A DNA stretch of 64,000 bases from Myroides albus (GTDB taxonomy: Bacteria; Bacteroidota; Bacteroidia; Flavobacteriales; Flavobacteriaceae). How positions within the stretch are numbered: the first letter of the stretch is position 1; each line of letters begins with the position of its first letter. A program made the position numbers and the translations under genes. Location of the stretch: positions 42,543-106,542 of the forward strand of contig NZ_WMJX01000007.1 of NCBI RefSeq assembly GCF_009711045.1, written 5' to 3'. Below are positions 35,053 through 42,731 of the stretch, piece after piece. The notes under the pieces are model-generated. The model was given only the letters and a program-made list of their open reading frames with translations. It had not been told where the DNA came from and made no database searches.

Positions 35053-36453
35053 ATGCACTTGGATTATGAACCTGAAAGAAGACCTACAAAGTCAATAAGA
35101 AACTACCTTATTATCCTATTTAATATAATATTCTTATTTGTATTCATCAACTACTTGCCATACGAACCTCAAGTAAACAAAGGACTTGCCTTACTTATTT
35201 TCGTTGCAGTACTATGGTTAACCGAAGCAATTCACGTGACTACAACAGCCGTTTTTGTGCCTGTATTAGCCATAGCATTAGGCCTAACAGATACCAAACC
35301 AGCACTATCCTCATTCGCTGATCCCACTATTTTTCTATTCTTAGGAGGATTTGTTCTGGCTGGGGCATTACACGTACAAAAACTGGACACTATCATTGCC
35401 AACAAGATCATGTTTTTGGCAAAGGGCAAATTATCCCTTGCAGTGTTCTACTTATTTATCGCTACTGCAGTCCTTTCAATGTGGATTAGCAATACAGCAA
35501 CTGTTGCTATGATGTTACCATTGGTTGTCGGGGTATTGGGACAATTAGATAAAGAAAAGTTCCACAATACCTATGTATTTGTACTATTGGGTATTGCTTA
35601 TAGTGCCAGTATAGGAGGTATGGGAACAGTAGTAGGAAGTCCGCCTAACGCAATCGTGGCATCACAGTTAGATATAAGCTTTGTCGATTGGATGAAAATG
35701 GGACTACCTATGGTCGTTATCTTATTGCCAATTATGATAGGGATTATTTTCCTTGTATTCAAACCTCAGCTTAACTTTACATTCAAGCACACAACCGAAA
35801 AAATTGATATGAATAGCGACAGGTGGATTACATTGGGCATATTCTTTTTAACTGCAATTTGCTGGATATTTAGTAAACAACTCAATCCAATTTTCGCTAA
35901 TCTCGTAGGCTATGGCAAACCAGAATTTACCAATTTTGACACCTTCATATCCCTTGGAGCCTTTATTCTCATTTGCATAAGTCAGGTTTCAAGGTGGAAA
36001 GAATTACAACACAATGTAGATTGGGGCGTACTCTTGCTATTCGGTGGTGGACTTACCTTAAGTATGGTACTCAAAGACTCTGGTGCGAGTAAAGTAATGG
36101 CTGACCTACTTGTATCGATGATTAAAGGAAGTTCATTCTTTATCATTGGGTTAGTTGTCGCTTTCTTTATTGTGTTCTTGACAGAGTTTACCTCTAATAC
36201 GGCAAGTGCTGCCTTATTAGTTCCTATATTTATATCGATATCAACAGAACTTGGAATGCCTCCATTAGGCTTATCAATGATTATTGGATTAGGGGCTTCA
36301 TGTGCTTTTATGTTACCTGTTGCCACTCCGCCAAACGCTCTTGTGTTTGGTACAGGAGATATAAAACAAAAAGAAATGATGAAAGCAGGATTCTTTCTAA
36401 ACATTATCTGTGCAGTTATCATTTCTGTTGTAGCTTACTACTTTTGGTTATAA
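35053..36453 (+). CDS. SLC13/DASS-family sodium- or proton-coupled anion transporter
   Basis: The 466-residue membrane protein has about 11 hydrophobic helices and both SNT substrate/Na+-site motifs of the family: WISNTATVAMMLP (about residue 143) and EFTSNTASAALLVP (about 380), arranged in the expected inverted repeat. Family members import C4-dicarboxylates, citrate or sulfate. With aspA and sdh in the same window a dicarboxylate is attractive, but the substrate is not determined by sequence alone. No conventional terminator follows; an unusual hairpin-rich tract does. Confidence 0.9.
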   Translation: MHLDYEPERRPTKSIRNYLIILFNIIFLFVFINYLPYEPQVNKGLALLIFVAVLWLTEAIHVTTTAVFVPVLAIALGLTDTKPALSSFADPTIFLFLGGFVLAGALHVQKLDTIIANKIMFLAKGKLSLAVFYLFIATAVLSMWISNTATVAMMLPLVVGVLGQLDKEKFHNTYVFVLLGIAYSASIGGMGTVVGSPPNAIVASQLDISFVDWMKMGLPMVVILLPIMIGIIFLVFKPQLNFTFKHTTEKIDMNSDRWITLGIFFLTAICWIFSKQLNPIFANLVGYGKPEFTNFDTFISLGAFILICISQVSRWKELQHNVDWGVLLLFGGGLTLSMVLKDSGASKVMADLLVSMIKGSSFFIIGLVVAFFIVFLTEFTSNTASAALLVPIFISISTELGMPPLGLSMIIGLGASCAFMLPVATPPNALVFGTGDIKQKEMMKAGFFLNIICAVIISVVAYYFWL

Positions 36454-36494
36454 AACAGAATAGCTAAAGAAATAGAGTTCAAACGAACATTATT

Positions 36495-36585
36495 CGCTCA
36501 AAGTCAAATAGACTTTGCGTAGCGATTGTCGTAGGTTAATTTGCTCAAAGTCTTTTTGACTTTGAGCAGCAGCAACCTTGTTGCT
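36495..36585. repeat. Duplicated CAAAGTC/GACTTTG hairpins plus a small third hairpin
   Basis: Hairpin one is CAAAGTC-aaata-GACTTTG with outer CGCT/AGCG (36495-36524). Hairpin two is TGCTCAAAGTC-ttttt-GACTTTGAGCA, 11 perfect pairs (36542-36568). Hairpin three is AGCAAC-ctt-GTTGCT (36571-36585). One and two share their stem sequence, so one likely arose from the other by duplication. No poly-T follows any of them. Confidence 0.8.
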
Positions 36586-36656
36586 AAGCAAATCATATCT
36601 TCATCCAACATTTTAGTATCTAACCCATCTACTGTAGTGTCTATTCGATATAGCAA

Positions 36657-36765
36657 GTAGATGATAGGCTTATGATACATTGGTGATCGGTAGGTGATCG
36701 GCTTATTTATAGTACTTTTTAGCCGATCACATGCCGACCAAAAGCCGACCACAAGCCGACCACCT
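36657..36765 (+). repeat. Iteron/hairpin repeat, copy 2 (most complete)
   Basis: Two inverted 11-bp units (36681-36691 and 36692-36702, AGGTGATCGGC-like), with a weaker third to the left, precede a 19-base AT-rich spacer TTATTTATAGTACTTTTTA. Then come four direct units at exact 11-bp spacing: GCCGATCACAT (36722), GCCGACCAAAA (36733), GCCGACCACAA (36744) and GCCGACCACCT (36755). The innermost units form a GGTGATCGGC/GCCGATCAC stem. Confidence 0.88.
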
Positions 36766-36797
36766 CGGAAAAAAAGTAAAAAACACCCATTGATAGC

Positions 36798-36830
36798 AAA
36801 AAAAAGCACTAATCTAAGATTAGTGCTTTA
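36798..36830 (-). terminator. Intrinsic terminator of the PurF-like gene
   Basis: The perfect stem AAAGCACTAATCT/AGATTAGTGCTTT surrounds a single A and is followed on the minus strand by further T residues. It lies 22 bp beyond the stop codon. Confidence 0.9.
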
Positions 36831-36851
36831 TATAAAATCATTTGATATCTA

Positions 36852-38750
36852 TTAATATGGTTTCTCATCTCTACCTTCGTAGTAGTTAATAAAAGCGCGA
36901 TTAACCACTCTATTACCACCTACTGTAGGATATTCTCCTGTAAAATACCAGTCTCCTAAATTCTTTGGACAAGCTTTATGTAAATTCTCCACTGATTGAA
37001 AAACGATCTTCACTTCTGATTTCACCCCTTCGTCTTTAACCATTTCGGCAATCTTCGTAGAAATATCTTCATCTGTAAAAGGTGCATAGATTTCCTTAAC
37101 ATAATTAATCACCTCACTATCGTTAAGATCAATCTGAGCTTTAGATTTCTTATAAACATCGTCAATTACATGACTCAATCCTCTATCCTTCAATAATTCA
37201 ATAGCGGCTTGAAATGCGATTAATCCTTCTAATTTAGCCATGTCAATTCCATAACAGTCTGGGTATCTCACCTGAGGAGCAGCTGAAACAACAACAATGC
37301 GTTTTGGATTTAATCTATCTAACATGCGAATAATACTCTTTTTCAGAGTAGTTCCTCTTACGATACTATCATCGATAATAACAAGGTTATCCGTAGGTTT
37401 AATCACTCCATAAGTAACGTCATACACGTGAGCAACTAAATCATCACGACTGCTATCATCAGTAATAAACGTACGCAACTTAGCATCTTTCACTGCGATT
37501 TTCTCTGTTCTCAACTTCACAGAAAGAATTTCCTGTAGTTTCTCAGCAGATAAATTCTCTTTATTATTCAAGATATCCGAAATCTTTCTCTGATTCAAGA
37601 AGTCTTGAGCTCCTTCTACCATACCGAAAAAAGAAGTTTCTGAAGTATTTGGGATATATGAAAAAACAGAGTTATCGGTATCGTCTTCTATTACTTTCAA
37701 TACATCAGGTAAGATTAACTTACCAAGATCTTTTCGCTCTTGGTAAATATCAGCATCATTTCCACGAGAAAAATATACGCGTTCAAAAGAACAAGCTTTT
37801 AAAGGCAACGGATCTAAAATCTGCTCAAACTGAACCGTTGCATCTTTGCGGATGATAATCGCCTTTCCAGGATCAAGCTCTTTAATATCTTCAAAAGGAA
37901 CATTAAAAGCAGTTTGAATCACAGGTCGCTCACTTGCCACCACGACAATTTCGTCATTCTCGTAATAAAAAGCAGGGCGTATTCCCGCAGGATCGCGCAA
38001 TACAAACGAGTCACCATGACCAATCATCCCAGCCATAGCGAAACCTCCATCCCAATTCTTAGAAGCTCTTCTCAATATACGAGCTAAATTCAAGCGCTCT
38101 CCAATCAAAGGTGATGCAGCTTTCTTAGAGAATCCTTCTCCTTTTATTTTGTAGTATAAATCGTCAATTTCATCATCTAAGAAATGTCCAATCTTTTCCA
38201 TTACTGTAATGGTATCTGACATCTCTTTGGGATGTTGTCCCAAGTTTACAAGGTCATTGAAAAGCTCTCTTACATTTGTAAGGTTAAAGTTCCCTGCTAC
38301 AATTAGGTTTCTGTGTACCCAGTTATTCTGACGTAAAAAAGGGTGAACACTTTCAATGTTATTCTTCCCAAACGTACCATAGCGAACATGCCCTAAAAAC
38401 ACTTCTCCTAAATATGGAATTTGCTTTTTCTGTAGGTCAACATCATTGGCATACTCAGGGTGATCAATCATTTCTTGATTAATACGCCCATTTATTTGAG
38501 AGAATATATCCTGTATCGGTTGTGCTTTATTCGAACGAACACGGCTAATATACCTTTCACCAGCATTCATATCCAATTTAATACTTGCCAATCCAGCACC
38601 ATCTTGACCTCTGTTGTGCTGTTTCTCCATTAGTAAGTACATCTTCTGAATTGGATAGAAAGTACTTCCGTACTTTTCCTTGTAGTAAGATAGCGGTTTC
38701 TTCAACCTTAATAAGGCTATCCCACATTCGTGTTTTAGTGCGTCACTCAT
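36852..38750 (-). CDS. Long amidophosphoribosyltransferase-like protein (PurF family)
   Basis: The glutamine amidotransferase half begins MSDALKHECG, so Cys9 would be the nucleophile after removal of a short propeptide. It also has QHNRGQDGAGLAS, HVRYGTFG and GGFAMAGMIG. The PRTase half carries the PRPP loop NLVIIDDSIVRGTTLK (about residue 460). At 632 residues it is well over 100 longer than ordinary PurF, with extra segments around residues 100-110 and 370-410 and at the C-terminus. Flavobacteria carry such a long paralogue; whether it makes phosphoribosylamine or has another job is not shown by sequence. A PfkB kinase gene lies 63 bp upstream on the same strand. Confidence 0.85.
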   Translation of the reverse strand: MSDALKHECGIALLRLKKPLSYYKEKYGSTFYPIQKMYLLMEKQHNRGQDGAGLASIKLDMNAGERYISRVRSNKAQPIQDIFSQINGRINQEMIDHPEYANDVDLQKKQIPYLGEVFLGHVRYGTFGKNNIESVHPFLRQNNWVHRNLIVAGNFNLTNVRELFNDLVNLGQHPKEMSDTITVMEKIGHFLDDEIDDLYYKIKGEGFSKKAASPLIGERLNLARILRRASKNWDGGFAMAGMIGHGDSFVLRDPAGIRPAFYYENDEIVVVASERPVIQTAFNVPFEDIKELDPGKAIIIRKDATVQFEQILDPLPLKACSFERVYFSRGNDADIYQERKDLGKLILPDVLKVIEDDTDNSVFSYIPNTSETSFFGMVEGAQDFLNQRKISDILNNKENLSAEKLQEILSVKLRTEKIAVKDAKLRTFITDDSSRDDLVAHVYDVTYGVIKPTDNLVIIDDSIVRGTTLKKSIIRMLDRLNPKRIVVVSAAPQVRYPDCYGIDMAKLEGLIAFQAAIELLKDRGLSHVIDDVYKKSKAQIDLNDSEVINYVKEIYAPFTDEDISTKIAEMVKDEGVKSEVKIVFQSVENLHKACPKNLGDWYFTGEYPTVGGNRVVNRAFINYYEGRDEKPY

Positions 38751-38783
38751 AAAATTAGTTGTGTGTATTGTGTTTTTTTGATT

Positions 38784-38812
38784 AAAAAAAGCCCCATAAA
38801 GAGGCTATTTTA
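38784..38812 (-). terminator. Intrinsic terminator of the PfkB kinase gene
   Basis: The stem AGCCTC/GGGGCT, with one wobble pair, is followed on the minus strand by seven T residues and sits right after the stop codon. It lies between two same-strand genes, so read-through into the PurF-like gene may be limited. Confidence 0.75.
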
Positions 38813-39742
38813 TTATTTAGTTAGCTCAATATTAAATTGAGTTAGCATTTTAAATTCTTGTAATCTTCGTTGCACATCACCTTCAGTCAAACACTCCATT
38901 CTCTCCGTTCCAAATTTCTCTACACAAAATGATGCCAGATTTGAACCATAGATAATTGCATTCTTCATATTATTGAATGACACATTGTGCGTTTGTGTCA
39001 AATAGCCTGTGAATCCACCAGCAAAAGTATCTCCAGCTCCAGTAGGATCAAATACCTCCTTTAATGGCAAAGCTGGTGCAAAAAACACTTCACTTCCCGA
39101 AAACAGTAAAGCTCCGTGCTCTCCTTTCTTAATGACCACATACTTTGGTCCCATCTCTTGAATAACTTCAGCTGCTCTTACCAGGGAATACTCCCCTGAC
39201 AACTGACGCGCCTCTTCATCATTAATAGTGATAACGTCAATGCGTTTCAACAATACCTTCAACTCATCAAGAGCACAATTCATCCAAAAATTCATTGTAT
39301 CTAAAACAACTAATTTTGGTTTCGACTTCAATTGATCTAAGACACTGATCTGTATATTAGGGTGCAAATTACCCAACATCACTACATCAGAATCTTTAAA
39401 TTCTTCAGGAACTACTGGTTTAAAATCAGCTAATACATTTAATTGAGTATCTAATGTATCTCTTGAATTTAGATCATTGTGATAACGTCCACTCCAAAAA
39501 AATGTCTTCCCTCCCTTTACAACTTCTATTCCACATGTTTCAATATTCTTGCTCTTTAATAAGTCAAGGTATTCTTGTGGAAAATCATCTCCTACGACAG
39601 AAACAATTGCCGATTTCACATTAAAGTGTGAGGCAGACAAACCTATATACGTACCGGCTCCACCAAGAACTTTATCCGTTTTCCCAAATGGAGTTTCAAT
39701 CGCGTCAAAGGCTACCGTCCCCACGATCAGTAATTTGTTCAT
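38813..39742 (-). CDS. PfkB-family carbohydrate/nucleoside kinase
   Basis: I use the ATG at 39742 (MNKLLIVGTVAFDAIETPFG), the usual family N-terminus, nine codons inside the longest frame. It has the sugar-binding GGAGTYIGLSA segment, INDEEARQLSGEY and the ATP/catalytic motif DPTGAGDTFAGGF (about residue 240, with the catalytic Asp in GAGD). The 309-residue length fits ribokinase/adenosine-kinase relatives. The substrate is not known; the neighbouring PurF-like gene suggests a purine-related sugar or nucleoside, as inference. Confidence 0.88.
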   Translation of the reverse strand: MNKLLIVGTVAFDAIETPFGKTDKVLGGAGTYIGLSASHFNVKSAIVSVVGDDFPQEYLDLLKSKNIETCGIEVVKGGKTFFWSGRYHNDLNSRDTLDTQLNVLADFKPVVPEEFKDSDVVMLGNLHPNIQISVLDQLKSKPKLVVLDTMNFWMNCALDELKVLLKRIDVITINDEEARQLSGEYSLVRAAEVIQEMGPKYVVIKKGEHGALLFSGSEVFFAPALPLKEVFDPTGAGDTFAGGFTGYLTQTHNVSFNNMKNAIIYGSNLASFCVEKFGTERMECLTEGDVQRRLQEFKMLTQFNIELTK

Positions 39743-39766
39743 ATTTTTTGCTAAGAAATAAAGCTG

Positions 39767-39797
39767 CAAATATAGGGCAATACTTTTTTGACTACAA
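39767..39797 (-). promoter_or_regulatory. Promoter of the PfkB kinase gene
   Basis: On the minus strand, TTG at 39797-39795 is followed after 20 bases by TATATTTG at 39774-39767. The start codon lies 24 bp downstream. This distance supports the ATG at 39742. Confidence 0.72.
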
Positions 39798-40164
39798 AAT
39801 TAAATAGACAATTAATTCTTTATAAAGAGACATGATAAATTTCATTTCATGCGCTTTAACATTTCACAAAAGAACTATCTATTTTTTGTTAAACAACCTC
39901 ATTCTCTTGAATAAAATGAAGTTATCTTTTTTACTTTCCACAACAAAATCACACCATAACCGATGAGATTATCTCATCTAACAATAGCAATAAAATATAT
40001 TTCTCTCCTTAAAGATACAGATTAGCAAGTTAATATCAAGACTTAAAACTGATAGATTATTTCAAATCACATCATTTTTAAAAGGAAATAAAGAATATCA
40101 CATACAACTGAAGTTAACTTTAATTAATTTTAAAAGATTAAACACTAAAAAACAATACAATTTC
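39798..40164. other. AT-rich intergenic tract with a 17-bp palindrome
   Basis: No gene is seen in these 367 bases. The most regular element is GATGAGAT-T-ATCTCATC at 39962-39978, a perfect dyad with operator-like geometry, about 187 bp before the retropepsin-like gene. Confidence 0.5.
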
Positions 40165-41010
40165 ATGCGAAACCACTTAGCTTTATTCTATTTGCTTATT
40201 GTGTGTACTACACTACAAGCACAAGTTCACATTCCGTTTCGATTAACCAGTAGTAATAACATTATTCTAAAGACGCTTGTCAATCAAAGAGATAGTTTAG
40301 ATCTAATGTTTCAATTAGCTATGGACGACGGTGCCATATCTCCAATTAAAACACATGTTATAGAAAGCATAGCGTTTGACTCTAACGATTTTAGCCCTTC
40401 AAATCAAGTACAAATTGGCAATTGCTCTTGGTTTAATATTCCATTTGCAAATAATCAATACAGTGGCAAAGAGTCTGACGGCAAGATTGGCATGACCTTG
40501 TTTAAAGGAAAGGTGTTAGAAATCGACTATGACAATTCAACATTAATTGCTCATGATCATATACCTGACACGACAGGTTACAGCGAAATTCCCGTAAGCT
40601 ATAGAAATGGAGCTCTATTCATCGATATAACTACTGAAATAGATAAACACACTTACACTCATCCGTTTTACTTACAATCGGGCTATTCTGGAGCATTGCT
40701 TTACGATGATAATTTCTCCGAGCAAAATACCTTACATAACAAACTCACTACCATCAATCAAAAAGAACTAAAAAACTCGTATGGTCAAAGCATCATCACT
40801 AATACTGCATTAATTGACAAACTTGAAATAGCAAATTATGAAATAAAGAACGCTAAAGTAGGCTACTTCACTGGTGAACTAAAAAATCAACCTTTTAGCT
40901 TATTTGGAGCTGATATGCTCAAGCGATTTAACTGGATAATAAATGCGGATAGAACAATGGCTTGGATCAAACCAAGCAAATATTATGGTGACACATTCTT
41001 AGAGCTGTAG
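40165..41010 (+). CDS. Exported protein with a degenerate retropepsin-like fold
   Basis: The 281-residue protein has a signal peptide ending LQAQ. Its layout resembles flavobacterial retropepsin-like aspartic protease proteins: an opening VHIPFRLTSSNNIILKTLVN strand pair, then LMFQLAMDDGAI where a DTGA motif would stand. The typical GKIGMTLFKGKVLEIDYDN block follows, and a second half has HPFYLQSGYSGALL where the second D-(T/S)-G would be. The first Asp may survive (DDGA), while the second site reads QSG. It may be an inactive relative. The assignment is by pattern and uncertain. Confidence 0.5.
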   Translation: MRNHLALFYLLIVCTTLQAQVHIPFRLTSSNNIILKTLVNQRDSLDLMFQLAMDDGAISPIKTHVIESIAFDSNDFSPSNQVQIGNCSWFNIPFANNQYSGKESDGKIGMTLFKGKVLEIDYDNSTLIAHDHIPDTTGYSEIPVSYRNGALFIDITTEIDKHTYTHPFYLQSGYSGALLYDDNFSEQNTLHNKLTTINQKELKNSYGQSIITNTALIDKLEIANYEIKNAKVGYFTGELKNQPFSLFGADMLKRFNWIINADRTMAWIKPSKYYGDTFLEL

Positions 41011-41031
41011 TGAATTTGCACGCCTAAAAAC

Positions 41032-41070
41032 AAAAAAGGAGTGCACCTTTGTGTAGGATGCACTCCTTTT
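41032..41070. terminator. Bidirectional terminator between the retropepsin-like gene and rnhA
   Basis: The stem AAAAGGAGTGCA/TGCACTCCTTTT has an inner CCT/AGG extension. It abuts the rnhA stop codon and lies 22 bp after the opposing gene. Confidence 0.9.
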
Positions 41071-41544
41071 CTAGTTTTCAAGAGTTTCGTAATATTCATC
41101 AATCAAAAGATCAGAAGATGTAGCGGCTTTGACTGCTAAAACATCACATCTTTCATTCATTGGATGATCGTTGTGTCCTTTTACCCATTGAAAAGAAACG
41201 CGGTGTTTTCTGTAAATCTCCAAGAATCTACTCCAAAGGTCAGGGTTCTTTTTGTCCTTATACCCTTTCTTTTCCCAACCAAACACCCATCCTTTCGTTA
41301 CGGCATCGATCACATACTTTGAGTCGGAAACAACAAGAACTGAAGTCCCTTCATTTTTAAGCATCTCTAAGCCAACAATAACTGCCATTAACTCCATTCG
41401 ATTATTTGTAGTCAAGCGAAAACCTTGTGACATCTCTTTATATACATTTCGACCAGCCCACTCGAGAATTAGCCCATAGCCACCAGGGCCAGGATTTCCA
41501 CGAGAGGAACCATCAGTATACAGGATTACTTGAAAATTACTCAT
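41071..41544 (-). CDS. rnhA: Ribonuclease HI
   Basis: The enzyme cuts RNA in RNA-DNA hybrids. I start at ATG 41544 (MSNFQVILYTDGSS), giving 157 residues; the longer frame adds a non-family MLLINCCS. All four catalytic acids are in place: Asp in YTDGSSRGNPGPGGYG, Glu in NRMELMAVIVGLE, Asp in VVSDSKYV and Asp in ERCDVLAVKA. The start overlaps the end of purN by eight bases, so translation is probably coupled. Confidence 0.95.
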   Translation of the reverse strand: MSNFQVILYTDGSSRGNPGPGGYGLILEWAGRNVYKEMSQGFRLTTNNRMELMAVIVGLEMLKNEGTSVLVVSDSKYVIDAVTKGWVFGWEKKGYKDKKNPDLWSRFLEIYRKHRVSFQWVKGHNDHPMNERCDVLAVKAATSSDLLIDEYYETLEN

Positions 41545-42103
41545 CGAACAGCAATTTATCAATAACAATCGGGAAATGTTTATGCTCTAAAACCTGTACT
41601 ACCTTGGCAATATCCTCCCATGTAGTGCAGTGTTCAACGGAAGACTTTTCCTGAAAAATTATACCTCCTTCATCGTAATGCTCGTTCACATAGTGTATTG
41701 TAATTCCCGTTTCTTTCTCCTTATTAGCTAAAACAGCCTCGTGTACGTGGTGACCATACATCCCTTTACCGCCATATTTAGGCAACAAAGCAGGGTGGAT
41801 ATTGATAACTTTGTTAGGATATAACTGGACAAGAGCCTCGGGAAATTTCCATAAAAAACCAGCTAATACTATCAAATCAGGAGAAAAATCAAGTAAAACA
41901 CGTTGTATCTCTTCCCCATTCAACATTTCTTTATCAAAAATCACTACTGGTACATTTCTTTTTTCCGCTTTTTCTATTACCTTAGCATTTCGGTTATTTA
42001 CCAGTACAAGGTATTGGTTCGGAATTAATTTTTCGTCAAAATATTTAATAATGTTTTCAACATTAGTTCCTGAACCGGAAGCGAATAGAGCTATTTTTCT
42101 CAT
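41537..42103 (-). CDS. purN: Phosphoribosylglycinamide formyltransferase
   Basis: This enzyme transfers a formyl group from 10-formyl-tetrahydrofolate to GAR in purine synthesis. Start taken at ATG 42103 (MRKIALFASGSGTNVENII), the standard family N-terminus. The catalytic segment NIHPALLPKYGGKGMYGHHVHEAV has the Asn, His and Gly residues expected, and the Asp is in NEHYDEGGIIFQ. Its 188 residues are normal. It shares a transcript with rnhA through an eight-base overlap. Confidence 0.95.
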   Translation of the reverse strand: MRKIALFASGSGTNVENIIKYFDEKLIPNQYLVLVNNRNAKVIEKAEKRNVPVVIFDKEMLNGEEIQRVLLDFSPDLIVLAGFLWKFPEALVQLYPNKVINIHPALLPKYGGKGMYGHHVHEAVLANKEKETGITIHYVNEHYDEGGIIFQEKSSVEHCTTWEDIAKVVQVLEHKHFPIVIDKLLFDE

Positions 42104-42261
42104 AAATAATGCGTTAATAGTCAATTATACATATTAGAATCGAGTACAAAAAAAAGAATAATATGTGACAATAAATAGAAAAATAGTTAGAAGTATTAAT
42201 TATTTTCATAATTTCGCACCGACAATTAACATAGAAAATAAGGTTTTAAAATAAAGTTTTT

Positions 42262-42269
42262 TATTTTTG
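42262..42269 (+). promoter_or_regulatory. -7 box TATTTTTG of the acpP operon
   Basis: An exact TAnnTTTG match 31 bp before the acpP start codon. Confidence 0.62.
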
Positions 42270-42300
42270 CCGAAAGAAATTAAATTTAAAATTAAAGATT

Positions 42301-42537
42301 ATGTCAGACATTGCATCAAGAGTAAAAGCGATTATCGTTGACAAATTAGGTGTTGACGAGAACGAAGTTGTAGCAGAAGCAAGCTTCAATAATGATTTAG
42401 GAGCTGATTCTTTAGATACTGTTGAGCTTATCATGGAGTTCGAAAAAGAATTCGACATTCAAATTCCAGACGATCAAGCTGAAAATATCTCTACAGTTGG
42501 TCAAGCTATCTCTTATATTGAAGAAGCTAAAAAATAA
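42301..42537 (+). CDS. acpP: Acyl carrier protein
   Basis: The 78-residue acidic protein carries the phosphopantetheine site in [19 protein letters not shown] (Ser about residue 39). The start [18 protein letters not shown] and the length are standard. It is the first gene of acpP-fabF-rnc. A stem-loop lies between it and fabF. Confidence 0.97.
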   Translation: MSDIASRVKAIIVDKLGVDENEVVAEASFNNDLGADSLDTVELIMEFEKEFDIQIPDDQAENISTVGQAISYIEEAKK

Positions 42538-42547
42538 TAACTTAATA

Positions 42548-42590
42548 CCCCACGTGTCTATTTAATAAACACGTGGGCGTTATTATTTTT
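42548..42590 (+). terminator. Hairpin between acpP and fabF, terminator or attenuator
   Basis: The stem CCCACGTGT/ACACGTGGG has an 11-base loop and is followed after a GC by TTATTATTTTT. It could lower fabF expression relative to acpP or define the acpP 3' end. Confidence 0.7.
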
Positions 42591-42731
42591 AAAATGTCAG
42601 ATAATTTTTAAGTACAAAAAAGGACAGATTGGAAACAATCTAAAAAATACATCAAACAAACTACCCCAATGTTTCCTTTTTGAAAAGTGAAAGTTGGGAT
42701 TTTTTTTTTACAAACCATAAATTTAAGTTTT

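Larger units (their letters stand above)
36454..36851. other. 398-bp intergenic tract built mainly of inverted repeats
   Basis: It contains two related hairpins and a third small one (36495-36585), the second iteron/hairpin repeat (36657-36765) and the terminator of the convergent PurF-like gene (36798-36830). A 101-codon minus-strand frame across it simply translates the repeats and is not believed. Confidence 0.7.

Noticed and set aside
36722..36765. 11-bp direct repeats as a possible mini-CRISPR or plasmid origin
   Set aside because: There is no spacer, no cas gene and no Rep gene nearby. Iterons of 11 bp without a replication gene do not support an origin call.
36504..36809. A 101-codon minus-strand frame across the SLC13-PurF gap
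   Set aside because: It translates the 11-bp iterons and hairpins (GGRLVVGFWSACDRL...) and has no start context or protein-like composition outside the repeats.
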